A DNA stretch of 33,249 nt from Candidatus Liptonbacteria bacterium (GCA_019923695.1 JAHXGO010000006.1:1-33249); one strand, 5' to 3'. Counted from the stretch's first letter, positions 23,383-31,183 are shown. Numbers and translations are program-made. The notes: generated by a model from the sequence alone, not told the origin.

Positions 23383-24537
23383 ATGTCAATTTTACTTTTG
23401 AGAACTAATTTAGATTTTCAGCCGGAAGAATTTTCTTCTTCATTAAGGGCAAAGAATTTTATTTCCGCCATTAAATTATTTGGCAGAAAAAACAAAATAG
23501 TTGTTTTAAGCCATCGGGGAAGGCCGAATTTGTCCCGCAAGCTTTCTTTAAATCCCTTTGTAAAACCGATTTCCGATTCATTGGGTTATCCGTTGGCTGT
23601 AGGTCATCCGTTGGCTGTAAAAAAAGCTGTAAAAAAACCGGTTTATTTTATTGATGTTAAAAAAGTGGGTTTTATAAAAACTAAAAACCAAATTAAAAAC
23701 TCGGCTAATGGAAGCGTTTTTTTGCTGGAAAATTTGCGTTTTTTCCCCGGTGAAGAAAAAAATAGCAGGGGATTGGCTAAAAATCTGGCTTCTTTAGGAG
23801 ATATTTATATAAACGATGATTTTGCCAGCTCTCATCGAAAACATGCGTCTTTGGTTGCGATAACCGAATTTTTGCCTTGTTTTGCCGGTCCGAGTTTAAT
23901 GAGAGAAATCAACGCCTTAGGAAAAGTTTTAAAGAAAACTAAAAAACCTTTTGTTGTTATAGTCGGCGGAATAAAAATTTTGGATAAACTTCAAATAATC
24001 CAAAATTTTATTCGCCGAGCGAATTTTGTTTTAACCGGCGGGGGAGTGGCTAATACTTTTTTAAAAGCAAAAAACATAGATATTGGGAATTCATTATTTG
24101 AAAAATTAATGGTTAAAAAAGCGGGGTCTTTGATTAATTCTTCTTTAGGCAGAAAAAAAATTATACTGCCGCTTGATTTTAAAAAAGAAAAAAACCGAAA
24201 TTTAGATATTGGTCCGAAAACTATTAAAAAATACGCGGAAATTATTAAAGAGGCGCGAACTATTATTTGGGCCGGGCCAATGGGCTACATTGAAGATAAA
24301 CGATTTATCAAAGGCACAAAAACGATTATCAAAGAAATTATAAAAAGTCGCGCTTTTTCAATTATTGGCGGCGGTGAAACCACTTCAGTTATGCCAAAAA
24401 TCAAAAATCAAAAGTCAAAAGTTTTTATAAGCGCTGGCGGCGGCGCAATGTTAGAATATTTGGCAGGTAAAAAAATGCCGGCAATTGAAGCTTTAAGAAA
24501 AAATGGTAAAATTTTTACATATAAAAATAAAAAATGA
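23383..24537 (+). CDS. pgk: Phosphoglycerate kinase
   Basis: This two-domain glycolytic kinase makes ATP from 1,3-bisphosphoglycerate. Motifs are LSHRGRP, ENLRFFPGEE, GGIKILDKL, GGGVANTFLKA, WAGPMG and SAGGGAMLEYLAG. At 384 residues it is slightly short at the N-terminus. Oddities: the usual RVDFN substrate motif reads RTNLD; an 18-bp repeat pair adds PLAVGHPLAVKK (70-81); and a short AT repeat encodes KIKNQKSK near 345. It overlaps the DHH gene by four bases. Confidence 0.93.
   Translation: MSILLLRTNLDFQPEEFSSSLRAKNFISAIKLFGRKNKIVVLSHRGRPNLSRKLSLNPFVKPISDSLGYPLAVGHPLAVKKAVKKPVYFIDVKKVGFIKTKNQIKNSANGSVFLLENLRFFPGEEKNSRGLAKNLASLGDIYINDDFASSHRKHASLVAITEFLPCFAGPSLMREINALGKVLKKTKKPFVVIVGGIKILDKLQIIQNFIRRANFVLTGGGVANTFLKAKNIDIGNSLFEKLMVKKAGSLINSSLGRKKIILPLDFKKEKNRNLDIGPKTIKKYAEIIKEARTIIWAGPMGYIEDKRFIKGTKTIIKEIIKSRAFSIIGGGETTSVMPKIKNQKSKVFISAGGGAMLEYLAGKKMPAIEALRKNGKIFTYKNKK
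23590..23625 (+). repeat. 18-bp tandem repeat inside pgk
   Basis: CCGTTGGCTGTAGGTCAT is followed directly by CCGTTGGCTGTAAAAAAA. The units start on codon boundaries and encode PLAVGH and PLAVKK. The core TTGGCTGTAGG resembles the intergenic unit CCTTTTGGCTATAGGTTG at 25935. In other PGKs this loop before VYFID is shorter. Confidence 0.65.
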
Positions 24538-25418
24538 TGAAAATAAAAAAGGGAGAAATAGCAATTATTTATCACAGAAATTGTCTTGACGGCTTTGGAG
24601 CTGCTTGGTCTGCTTGGAAAAAATTTAAAAATAAAGCTGTTTATTTATCGGCTGAACATCAAGTTAATAATGCGGCCATTGATAATTTGACTGGTAAAGA
24701 AACTATTTATCTGCTTGATTTTGGTTATCAAACAACCGATAAAATTAAGCAATTAACGAAAAATAACCAAAATGTTATTTTAATTGACCACCATATGAGT
24801 CAAAAACCATTTTTACCTTTTTATACTAAATCAATTTATAATGAAAATCATTCTGGCGCAGTGTTGGCCTGGCAATATTTTCATCCGAAAAAACCCTTGC
24901 CAAAACTTCTTAAATATATTGAAGATTATGATTTGTGGAAATTTAAAATACCCCATACTAAAGAATTGATGGCGTGTCTCGATGTTCATAAAATGGATTT
25001 TTCTTTTTGGCAAAAAATCGTTCGTGATTTTGAACTGGCTAAAACTCGTCGAAAGTATCTGGAAGAAGGCAGGATTATTATTAAATATCAAAATCAGATT
25101 ATTAAGCGATTAATTAATTATGCGGAAAAAATTTCCTTTGCTGGATATTCGGCTTTAGCCGTTAATTCGCCAATTTTAGTTTCTGAAATAGGTAATTTAC
25201 TTTCTCAAAAAAGTAAAACTTTTGCTGTTGTTTGGCGATACAAAAAAGGAGGGATAGAGGTTTCCTTGAGATCATCGGCTGGCCAAGTTGATGTTTCGCG
25301 AATAGCCGCAAAATATGGCGGTGGCGGGCATCAAGCAGCTGCCGGATTTATGATTTATCCGAATAAAAAATTATCTTCAAAAAATAATCTTAATTTTCTA
25401 TGGAGAAAAACAAAATAA
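24534..25418 (+). CDS. DHH-family phosphoesterase
   Basis: An N-terminal DHH domain has YHRNCLDGFGAAW (metal Asp near 19), LLDFGYQ (near 62) and LIDHHMS (near 84). A C-terminal DHHA1 domain contains the glycine-rich YGGGGHQAAAGF (near 262). Members hydrolyse short oligonucleotides (NrnA/NrnB) or cyclic dinucleotides. The closest layout is the oligoribonuclease-type group, but I cannot fix the substrate. It overlaps pgk by four bases and the RNase HI gene by 19, so it is in an operon. Confidence 0.87.
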   Translation: MMKIKKGEIAIIYHRNCLDGFGAAWSAWKKFKNKAVYLSAEHQVNNAAIDNLTGKETIYLLDFGYQTTDKIKQLTKNNQNVILIDHHMSQKPFLPFYTKSIYNENHSGAVLAWQYFHPKKPLPKLLKYIEDYDLWKFKIPHTKELMACLDVHKMDFSFWQKIVRDFELAKTRRKYLEEGRIIIKYQNQIIKRLINYAEKISFAGYSALAVNSPILVSEIGNLLSQKSKTFAVVWRYKKGGIEVSLRSSAGQVDVSRIAAKYGGGGHQAAAGFMIYPNKKLSSKNNLNFLWRKTK

Positions 25419-25825
25419 AAATTTTTTGCGACGGCGGAAGCCGCGGTAATCCCGGGCCGGCAGGTATCGGGATAATTATTGGAGATAAAAAATACGGGGA
25501 ATATATCGGAGAGGCGACTAATAATATTGCCGAATATAAAGCGGTTATTTTTGCTTTAAAAAAAACTAAACAACTTTTGGGAAGAAAAAAATCAGCTGAA
25601 GCGGATTTAGAAATAAGGGTTGATAGTGAGCTTTTATTTAAACAAATGAACGCCGAATATAAAATTTTAGATAAAAAACTTCAACCTCTTTTTATTGAGG
25701 TTTGGAATTTAAAACAGGATTTTAAAAAAGTTGAATTTATTCAAATAAAAAGAGAAGATAACGCGGAAGCTGATTTATTGGTGAATAGAACTTTAAATAG
25801 TTTAAAATCTTCTTTATTTTCTTAA
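25400..25825 (+). CDS. rnhA: Ribonuclease HI family protein
   Basis: All four catalytic carboxylates are visible: Asp11 (CDGGSRGNPGP), Glu45 (NNIAEYKAV), Asp75 (RVDSELLF) and Asp125 (DNAEADLLVN). It cleaves RNA in RNA-DNA hybrids, such as primers and R-loops. The NNIAEYKA form with no basic-handle helix resembles the RnhA-like group of archaea and Bacillus YpdQ. At 141 residues it is normal. Coupling with a DHH exonuclease suggests joint RNA or primer turnover. Confidence 0.92.
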   Translation: MEKNKIKIFCDGGSRGNPGPAGIGIIIGDKKYGEYIGEATNNIAEYKAVIFALKKTKQLLGRKKSAEADLEIRVDSELLFKQMNAEYKILDKKLQPLFIEVWNLKQDFKKVEFIQIKREDNAEADLLVNRTLNSLKSSLFS

Positions 25826-26029
25826 TTTTGCACAAAAACTTTTCTTTGGATTATTTTACAATCATAGCAAATCGCGGGTTTGATATGCTAAAACATTATT
25901 TCTTGGTTAGAAATTGTCCATTGGTCAGAAATAACCTTTTGGCTATAGGTTGTTTTTCAGCCATAACGAATGATATGTCGCTCAATATATCAAATTTGGG
26001 ACATAATAAAAAATAAAATTTATATTATT
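25826..26029. repeat. Repeat-filled gap with composite element
   Basis: The gap contains motif text ATAGCAAATCGCGGGTTTGATATG (in two parts, 25864-25887), then the 18-bp array (25899-25970), then GCTCAATATATCAAATTTGG (25980-25999). This motif-array-motif layout is the most complete composite copy in the window. A 62-codon frame here is only repeat sequence. Confidence 0.65.
25899..25970 (+). repeat. 18-bp repeat array, best intergenic copy
   Basis: There are four exact-length units: TTTCTTGGTTAGAAATTG, TCCATTGGTCAGAAATAA, CCTTTTGGCTATAGGTTG and TTTTTCAGCCATAACGAA. The period is strict while bases vary, mostly by transitions. It lies between the RNase HI gene and rnpB. Confidence 0.8.
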
Positions 26030-26462
26030 GGTAATTCATAAGCCGGATTCTGTTCCCTACCTTATTTTTGCCGATGATGCTTATAAACATCATCAATTAA
26101 AATGAGATGGGGCGACGATAATTTATCTGGGCCATTGATTACTCGCAGGCTCAAGCGGCACTCTCCGATAAAATATCGGAGCGCGGCCTTGCACCCCGTA
26201 AGGATTTAGCCGTTTCACCCTTTGCATTACTGCAGAGGATTACCCTGTAAAAACAGGGTCTCTTAACCCTTTCGGATTTTGACGTCTCTGTTCGCACCTC
26301 TACCCAACTCTTTTTGAAGAGAAAGCCGGGCGGCGGCTGTTAGCCGATACGTTTCTTTATTTTATTTTTGTTAAAGAAGGTGTCCGGACTTTCCTCTCCT
26401 CGTCATTTTTATAAATTATTAAATAAATATAAAAACAGCAAGGAGCTATCGTCTGAATTACC
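26030..26462 (-). ncRNA. rnpB: RNase P RNA (bacterial type A)
   Basis: This catalytic RNA removes tRNA 5' leaders. The minus strand contains the conserved GAGGAAAGTCCGGACACC near the 5' end and ACAGAATCCGGCTTAT near the 3' end, the P4 signatures. The ends are set by a perfect nine-base P1 pairing, GGTAATTCA with TGAATTACC. AGATAAATTATCGTCGCC matches the conserved 3' core. The 433 nt length is a little long for type A, with AU-rich extra helices. Confidence 0.95.
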
Positions 26463-26470
26463 GGTTAAAA

Positions 26471-26497
26471 ATTATAATATTTTATGTAAAATGTCAA
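26471..26497 (-). promoter_or_regulatory. Promoter of rnpB
   Basis: Perfect TTGACA (26492-26497) and TATAAT (26471-26476) boxes lie 15 bases apart. The predicted start, about seven bases after the -10 box, meets the predicted P1 5' end. The IS left terminus begins four to six bases upstream of the -35 box. Confidence 0.75.
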
Positions 26498-26917
26498 ATA
26501 ATTGTATAACCGCACCCACTTTTGCACTCTTGAGACCTTAGAGGTATTTTATTTTGTAAAAAATATAGCGATGACCTTTGTTTTAGTGATAACATAAATT
26601 GTACTGGTGAAAGTTTGTTTTGGAAAGCGTAATGGACTCTTTCAGTATTGTAAAATATCAAATAATCAATAAGTTTGCGGTTGAATTCATCGGGATTCAA
26701 AAGAAGAAAAGAATGGTAATCAATAAATTCTTCTTGAATAGTCCGATTGAATCTTTCCAGATGGGCATTCATCTTTTTTGTCGCCCTTTTCCCATTGGCT
26801 TTTCCAATAAAATAAAGTTCTCCTTTTGACCTTGAAAGCGTCCATTGCGGCCTCAAGGCCGTACTTCTCCCAGAAAACCAAGACGCGAGCTTTCTGATGA
26901 GCTTTTGTTGTAATCAT
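26494..26917 (-). pseudogene. Transposase remnant with DDE core deleted
   Basis: From ATG at 26917, MITTKAHQKARVLVFWEKYG begins an N-terminal helix-turn-helix region (to VKRRTLFYWKSQW). In a different frame the sequence ends in KMNAHLERFNRTIQEEF and NTERVHYAFQNKLSPVQFM, the C-terminus of an rve integrase core with its last catalytic Glu. The join lies near 26774-26787, where about 200 residues with the two Asp residues are lost and the frame shifts. Confidence 0.8.
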
Positions 26918-27062
26918 ATACCGATATCTTAGCGCATCATTGTAGACTGTGATAAACCCTTTGATACCGGTATATCTGCAATGTATTTTATTGAAAAACT
27001 CCATGAATCAGCGAAATTCTACGGCTTCATGGAGTGCAAGATGTATGTGAGGTTATGCAATC
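26501..27062 (-). mobile_element. Internally deleted insertion sequence (IS481-like)
   Basis: Terminal inverted repeats are visible: ATTGTATAACCGCACCCAC at the left and, reading inwards from the right, ATTGCATAACCTCACATAC; both continue to TTGCACTC. The element is about 560 bp, roughly half a full IS of this type. It carries the two ends of a transposase gene with the middle missing, so it cannot move by itself but could be mobilised in trans. The right end overlaps the rtcB stop codon. No clear target duplication is seen. Confidence 0.8.
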
Positions 27063-28539
27063 ACTCGCCTTTTATAACGGCTAAAGGCGTTAGTTCTGCC
27101 ACTTTTTTTGACAAACCCGTTTGGTGAACCACCTCAACAACCTCGTGAACATTTTTATAGGCCTCTGACGCTTCTTCGGCAATACTCCGCAAAGAATGAC
27201 ACTTAACAACAATGCCGCGATTCTTTAAATCTCTAATTATTTCTTCGCCTGATAAAGTTCGAATTGCCTGCTGTCGGGACATCGCTCTGCCAGCGCCATG
27301 ACAAACCGTATGCCAAGCCTCTTTGGATTTGTCAGCGCCAACTAAAACATAAGAAGCCGTGCCCATTGAACCCGGGATTAAAACCGGTTGACCAACTGAC
27401 TGATATTTTTCGGAGACCCCTGAATAACCGGCAGGCAAAGCCCGCGTTGCTCCTTTTCGATGAACAATCAATTTCATCTTTTGACCGCTTGCCCCGTTAG
27501 AAATCTCTGATTCTCTAATGGGGCCAACTTCATGCTCCTCAATTTTGGCGATATTATGCGCAACATCATAAAGTAATTTCAATTCTGATTCTGTTGAAAA
27601 ACCTAAAACTTTTTTCCAGGCAATTCTAATATAATAAGTTATCATCTGCCGGTTTGACCAAGCAAAATTACAAGCGGCTGACATTGCTTTAAAAAATCTT
27701 TGTCCTTCGGAAGAATTAAACGGTACGCAAGCCAATTCTCTGTCCGGCAACTTAATCCCATATTTTGAACAAGCTGGTATTACTATTCTTAAATAATCTG
27801 TACAGTTTTGGTGGCCCAGCCCCCTTGAACCAGTATGTATCATAAGCACAACTTGGTCCTTAAATAATCCAAAAACTTTAGCCGCTTTTTCGTCAAAAAT
27901 TTCGTTAACTTTCTGAATCTCGCAAAAATGATTTCCACTGCCTAATGTCCCTACTTGGTCTCTCCCGCGATTTTTAGCTGTTTCTGAAACACAAAAAGCA
28001 TCAGCTTCTTCCATTTTTCCTTTTTCTTCGCAATTTTCTACATCGTCTTTTTCTCCATAACCTTGCTCAACTAAATAAGGAACCCCTCCTTCTAAAATTT
28101 TATTAATTTGTTCAATTGATAACTTTGTTGTTCTCCCCCTTCCTAGTCCCGAAGGGACTTCTTTTTGAATCTCGGCTGCCAATTTATCCAAATATGGCTT
28201 GATTTCTTTTTCAGTATAATTTGAAAGCAATAATCGACAACCGCAATTTTGGTCATAACCAATTCCGCCGGGCGAAATAATCCCCTCCGGATACCTTGTG
28301 GCCGCCACTCCTCCGATAACAAACCCGTAACCCGTATGACAATCAGGCATAGCCAAAGAATAATTTACAATCCCCGGCAACGAAGCAACATTAATAATTT
28401 GTTCTATCGCTTCTGGCTCAATTTCTTTTAATAAATTTTCTGAAGCATAAATTCTCGCAGGCACCCGCATATCAGGCCGAAAAGACATAGGTATTTCCCA
28501 CAAATAATTATTAATTTTTATAAAGTTTTTCTTATTCAT
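27061..28539 (-). CDS. rtcB: RNA-splicing ligase RtcB
   Basis: This GTP- and Mn-dependent ligase joins 2',3'-cyclic phosphate or 3'-phosphate RNA ends to 5'-OH ends. Metal and active-site motifs are LAMPDCHTGYGFVIG (near 63), GYDQNCGCRLL (near 95), GSGNHFCEIQ (near 200), IHTGSRGLGHQ (near 235) and the guanylylated His in CHGAGRAMSR (near 417). At 492 residues it is typical. Archease is encoded just upstream on the same strand. The stop codon lies at the edge of an insertion sequence. Confidence 0.96.
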   Translation of the reverse strand: MNKKNFIKINNYLWEIPMSFRPDMRVPARIYASENLLKEIEPEAIEQIINVASLPGIVNYSLAMPDCHTGYGFVIGGVAATRYPEGIISPGGIGYDQNCGCRLLLSNYTEKEIKPYLDKLAAEIQKEVPSGLGRGRTTKLSIEQINKILEGGVPYLVEQGYGEKDDVENCEEKGKMEEADAFCVSETAKNRGRDQVGTLGSGNHFCEIQKVNEIFDEKAAKVFGLFKDQVVLMIHTGSRGLGHQNCTDYLRIVIPACSKYGIKLPDRELACVPFNSSEGQRFFKAMSAACNFAWSNRQMITYYIRIAWKKVLGFSTESELKLLYDVAHNIAKIEEHEVGPIRESEISNGASGQKMKLIVHRKGATRALPAGYSGVSEKYQSVGQPVLIPGSMGTASYVLVGADKSKEAWHTVCHGAGRAMSRQQAIRTLSGEEIIRDLKNRGIVVKCHSLRSIAEEASEAYKNVHEVVEVVHQTGLSKKVAELTPLAVIKGE

Positions 28540-28642
28540 TTAATTTAAAATTTCTTTGCCCTATGACAACCACTGCGTTCTTAATATATTGAATTCGGGA
28601 ATCAATGTAAAATCGCAATAATAAATTTGGTCATTTTAACTT

Positions 28643-29071
28643 TTAAATATCAAATAGCAAATCTGTTTCAAAAAGTCCTTCTTTGTTTTTCTTTATTTTT
28701 ACTCTGTAATAAGTAACTGCCTTAACTTCTTCTTTAAATCGGTTAATTGGCGCGCCAAAAATTACAGCTGAAATTTTATTTTCATTTAAGCTGATAATTT
28801 GAGCTTCTGGATATACCGCTTTATTAACCTGCATTTTAGTTAAAATCTCGTTTAAAAAATCAACCAAGAGAGATTCTTTGTCTAAGGCGTCTATTGTCAA
28901 CTCTTTTTTGATATTTAATTTTAAAGGCAATTCAACAACCGATGTAAGGGCCAACAACAAAACCGCATTTTGGAAAATATCTTTTAAGTCATCACCAAAT
29001 ACCTTAAAGCGTAAATCAGCCGAATGACTAATCGTCTCAAATTTTTTATATAGTTTATTATTTAAGTCCAT
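28643..29071 (-). CDS. Archease, RtcB activator
   Basis: The 142-residue protein shows the archease signature: SHSADLRFKVFG (near 15, with the metal-binding Asp), LLVDFLNEILTKM (near 67) and the terminal TDLLFDI. Archease speeds RtcB guanylylation and broadens its NTP use. It lies 103 bases upstream of rtcB on the same strand, so the two probably form an operon for tRNA or other RNA repair. Confidence 0.9.
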   Translation of the reverse strand: MDLNNKLYKKFETISHSADLRFKVFGDDLKDIFQNAVLLLALTSVVELPLKLNIKKELTIDALDKESLLVDFLNEILTKMQVNKAVYPEAQIISLNENKISAVIFGAPINRFKEEVKAVTYYRVKIKKNKEGLFETDLLFDI

Positions 29072-29114
29072 CTTGCTTTATTTTTAAAATAACAAAACTT
29101 AACTCTGTCAAAAC

Positions 29115-29142
29115 TTGCCTTTTATTAAACAAGGCATATAAT
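29115..29142 (+). promoter_or_regulatory. Promoter with inverted repeat, DksA-like gene
   Basis: TTGCCT, a 16-base spacer and TATAAT. Inverted arms TGCCTT (29116-29121) and AAGGCA (29131-29136) lie within and next to the boxes, which could be an operator. The start codon is eight bases after the -10 box, so the message may be leaderless. Confidence 0.55.
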
Positions 29143-29150
29143 TTTATTAT

Positions 29151-29567
29151 ATGCAAGAAGAAGAATTAAAAAAATACCAAAATAAGCTGACTGAGTTGAA
29201 AAAAAAGTTGGAAAAAGAAATTAAAGAAACTCCGGACATTATTGATTATGGAACCGAAGCGGGAGAAGACGAAGAAGTTGATGAGGCAATTTCCGCCGAT
29301 GTTCAAGCCAGCCTTAAAAAAAACTTTAAAAGACGCCTTGAAGATGTTAAATCCGCTCTTATTAAAATCAAGGAAAAAACATACGGTCTTTGTGAAAAAT
29401 GCAAAGGTGAAATTGAAAAAGAAATTTTAAAAATCGACCCCGAATCCCGTCACTGTAAAAAGGAAAAAACATACGGTCTTTGTGAAAAATGCAAAGGTGA
29501 AATTGAAAAAGAAATTTTAAAAATCGACCCCGAATCCCGTCACTGTAAAAAACATAAATCTATTTAA
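29151..29567 (+). CDS. DksA/TraR-type zinc-finger protein with duplicated finger
   Basis: An N-terminal coiled coil (about 1-75, with acidic EAGEDEEVDEA) is followed by a TraR/DksA-type zinc finger, YGLCEKCKGEI. Such proteins enter the RNA polymerase secondary channel or serve stress roles. Unusually, residues 74-103 are repeated exactly as 104-133 by a perfect 90-bp tandem duplication. The final copy ends HCKKHKSI, giving a possible C-x2-H ligand pair; in the first copy that His is replaced by Glu. Without the duplication the protein would be 108 residues. Confidence 0.85.
   Translation: MQEEELKKYQNKLTELKKKLEKEIKETPDIIDYGTEAGEDEEVDEAISADVQASLKKNFKRRLEDVKSALIKIKEKTYGLCEKCKGEIEKEILKIDPESRHCKKEKTYGLCEKCKGEIEKEILKIDPESRHCKKHKSI
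29371..29550 (+). repeat. Perfect 90-bp direct repeat
   Basis: Bases 29371-29460 and 29461-29550 are identical by eye over the full 90 bp. The unit is exactly 30 codons and holds the whole zinc finger of the DksA-like protein. Perfect identity means a very recent duplication or an assembly error. Confidence 0.95.
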
Positions 29568-29569
29568 AA

Positions 29570-31126
29570 ATGATATCAAAGCTGGCGCGAATTTTCTCCG
29601 CTGAATTAGAAGGGATTGACGCCAAATTAATAGAAATTGAAATTGATATTAATGTTGCTCTACATAGTTTTACTATTGTCGGATTAGCTGACAAGGCTCT
29701 TTCCGAGGCAAAAGAAAGGGTAAATTCAGCGTTAAAAAATTCCGGCTTTAAACCGCCGACAAAAGAAAATAGAAAAATTACCGTTAATCTGGCGCCGGCA
29801 AACATTCAAAAAACCGGCTCGCAATACGATTTGGGAATCGCTGTCGGCTACCTTTTAGCCACCGGACAAATTAAAAATTTTGATTCCAAAAATAAACTTT
29901 TCATCGGAGAATTAGCCCTTGATGGAAGTTTAAGGCCGGTTTACGGCGCTTTAAATATCTCCTGCTTAGGAGAAAAATTAAAATTTGATGAAATAATTCT
30001 CCCTAAAGCAAACTCAAAAGAAGCTTCTCTTGTTTCCGGTATCAAAATAATACCGGCCCAAAACTTAGAAGAGGTTTTAAATCATTTAGAGGGAAGAATA
30101 GTTATCCCGCACTCTCCTAAGACATCAATTAAAAAACCAAATAATGCTGAAAACTTTGAATTTGATTTTGAAGACATTAAGGGCCAAGAATCCGCTAAAA
30201 GAGCTTTAATTGTCGCGGCGAGCGGCAACCACAATCTTTTAATGGTCGGGCCTCCCGGTTCAGGGAAAACAATGCTGGCTAAAGCGCTGAACTCAATTCT
30301 TCCGGAGTTGGAGTCAGAAGAAATAATAGAAATTTCAAAAATTTGGAGCGCCGCCGGTTTCCTTAAAGAACAATTTAATTTAAACTCAAGGCCATTCAGA
30401 CAACCCCACCATTCAGCGTCGGCAACGGCTGTTATTGGCGGAGGAGCAAACCCAAGACCCGGAGAAATAAGTTTGGCTCACCGCGGAGTTTTGTTTTTTG
30501 ACGAGCTTCCGGAATTTCATCGCGATGTTTTAGAGGCCCTAAGACAACCCCTGGAATCAGGAAAAATTTCGATTTCCCGAGTTAAAAATAATCTAACTTT
30601 TCCGGCCCGCTTCCAATTTATAACCGCAATGAACCCCTGCCCTTGCGGATTTTATAATGATCCGGAAAAAAAATGCCGATGCACCGCTTATGAAGTTTTC
30701 CGCTACCAAAAAAAGATTTCCGGCCCCTTAATTGACCGAATAGACCTTCAAATTTCCGTTCCCCGCCTTAAAATAGAGCAATTAAAATCAACCCAAAAAA
30801 CAAAATCCCAAGAAATTAAAAACCTGATTACAGAAGCAAGAGAAATTCAAAAAAATCGTTTTAAAAAAGCAAATTTAAACATTCTAACAAACGCGGAAAT
30901 GACTTCCAAACATTGCGAGCAAATGATACAGCTTAATAAAGAGGCAGATGATTTTATAAAACAAGTTTTTGACAAATCTCTTCTTTCAGCCAGAGGATAT
31001 TTTAGAATTTTAAAAGTAAGTCAAACAATCGCCGATTTAGAAAAAAGCCAAATAATTAAACTCTCCCACATTACCGAAGCTTTTCAATACCGGCTTAAAA
31101 ACAACATTGATTCTAATTTAGAATAA
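29570..31126 (+). CDS. comM: YifB/ComM family Mg-chelatase-like AAA+ ATPase
   Basis: Three parts: an N-terminal Lon-like S5 domain (FTIVGLADKALSEAKERV near 37), a Mg-chelatase AAA+ domain with Walker A GPPGSGKTM (near 225) and Walker B region LFFDELPEF (near 308), and a C-terminal helical domain. A cysteine cluster reads NPCPCGFYND with CRC. ComM is a hexameric helicase that helps branch migration during transformation, which fits comF and the type IV pilus here. At 518 residues it is complete. Confidence 0.93.
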   Translation: MISKLARIFSAELEGIDAKLIEIEIDINVALHSFTIVGLADKALSEAKERVNSALKNSGFKPPTKENRKITVNLAPANIQKTGSQYDLGIAVGYLLATGQIKNFDSKNKLFIGELALDGSLRPVYGALNISCLGEKLKFDEIILPKANSKEASLVSGIKIIPAQNLEEVLNHLEGRIVIPHSPKTSIKKPNNAENFEFDFEDIKGQESAKRALIVAASGNHNLLMVGPPGSGKTMLAKALNSILPELESEEIIEISKIWSAAGFLKEQFNLNSRPFRQPHHSASATAVIGGGANPRPGEISLAHRGVLFFDELPEFHRDVLEALRQPLESGKISISRVKNNLTFPARFQFITAMNPCPCGFYNDPEKKCRCTAYEVFRYQKKISGPLIDRIDLQISVPRLKIEQLKSTQKTKSQEIKNLITEAREIQKNRFKKANLNILTNAEMTSKHCEQMIQLNKEADDFIKQVFDKSLLSARGYFRILKVSQTIADLEKSQIIKLSHITEAFQYRLKNNIDSNLE

Positions 31127-31183
31127 TTTAATTTAATATATTGAACAACCTCCCGCTTAATATAAAAATATCTTCATAAAAAT

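Noticed and set aside
25899-25970. A CRISPR array
   Set aside because: Units abut with no spacers, are only 18 bp and degenerate, and there are no cas genes nearby.
25828-26016. A 62-codon open frame between the RNase HI gene and rnpB
   Set aside because: It consists of the 18-bp array and flanking motifs, has no recognisable protein features and is best explained as repeat sequence.
26720-27004. Full transposase start at the first open codon
   Set aside because: The frame extends into the terminal repeat region; the typical start MITTKA at 26917 fits family style better.
3063-27063. TGA recoded as glycine (as in some CPR groups)
   Set aside because: TGA ends pilN, pgk and rtcB at the expected family lengths, so it acts as a stop.
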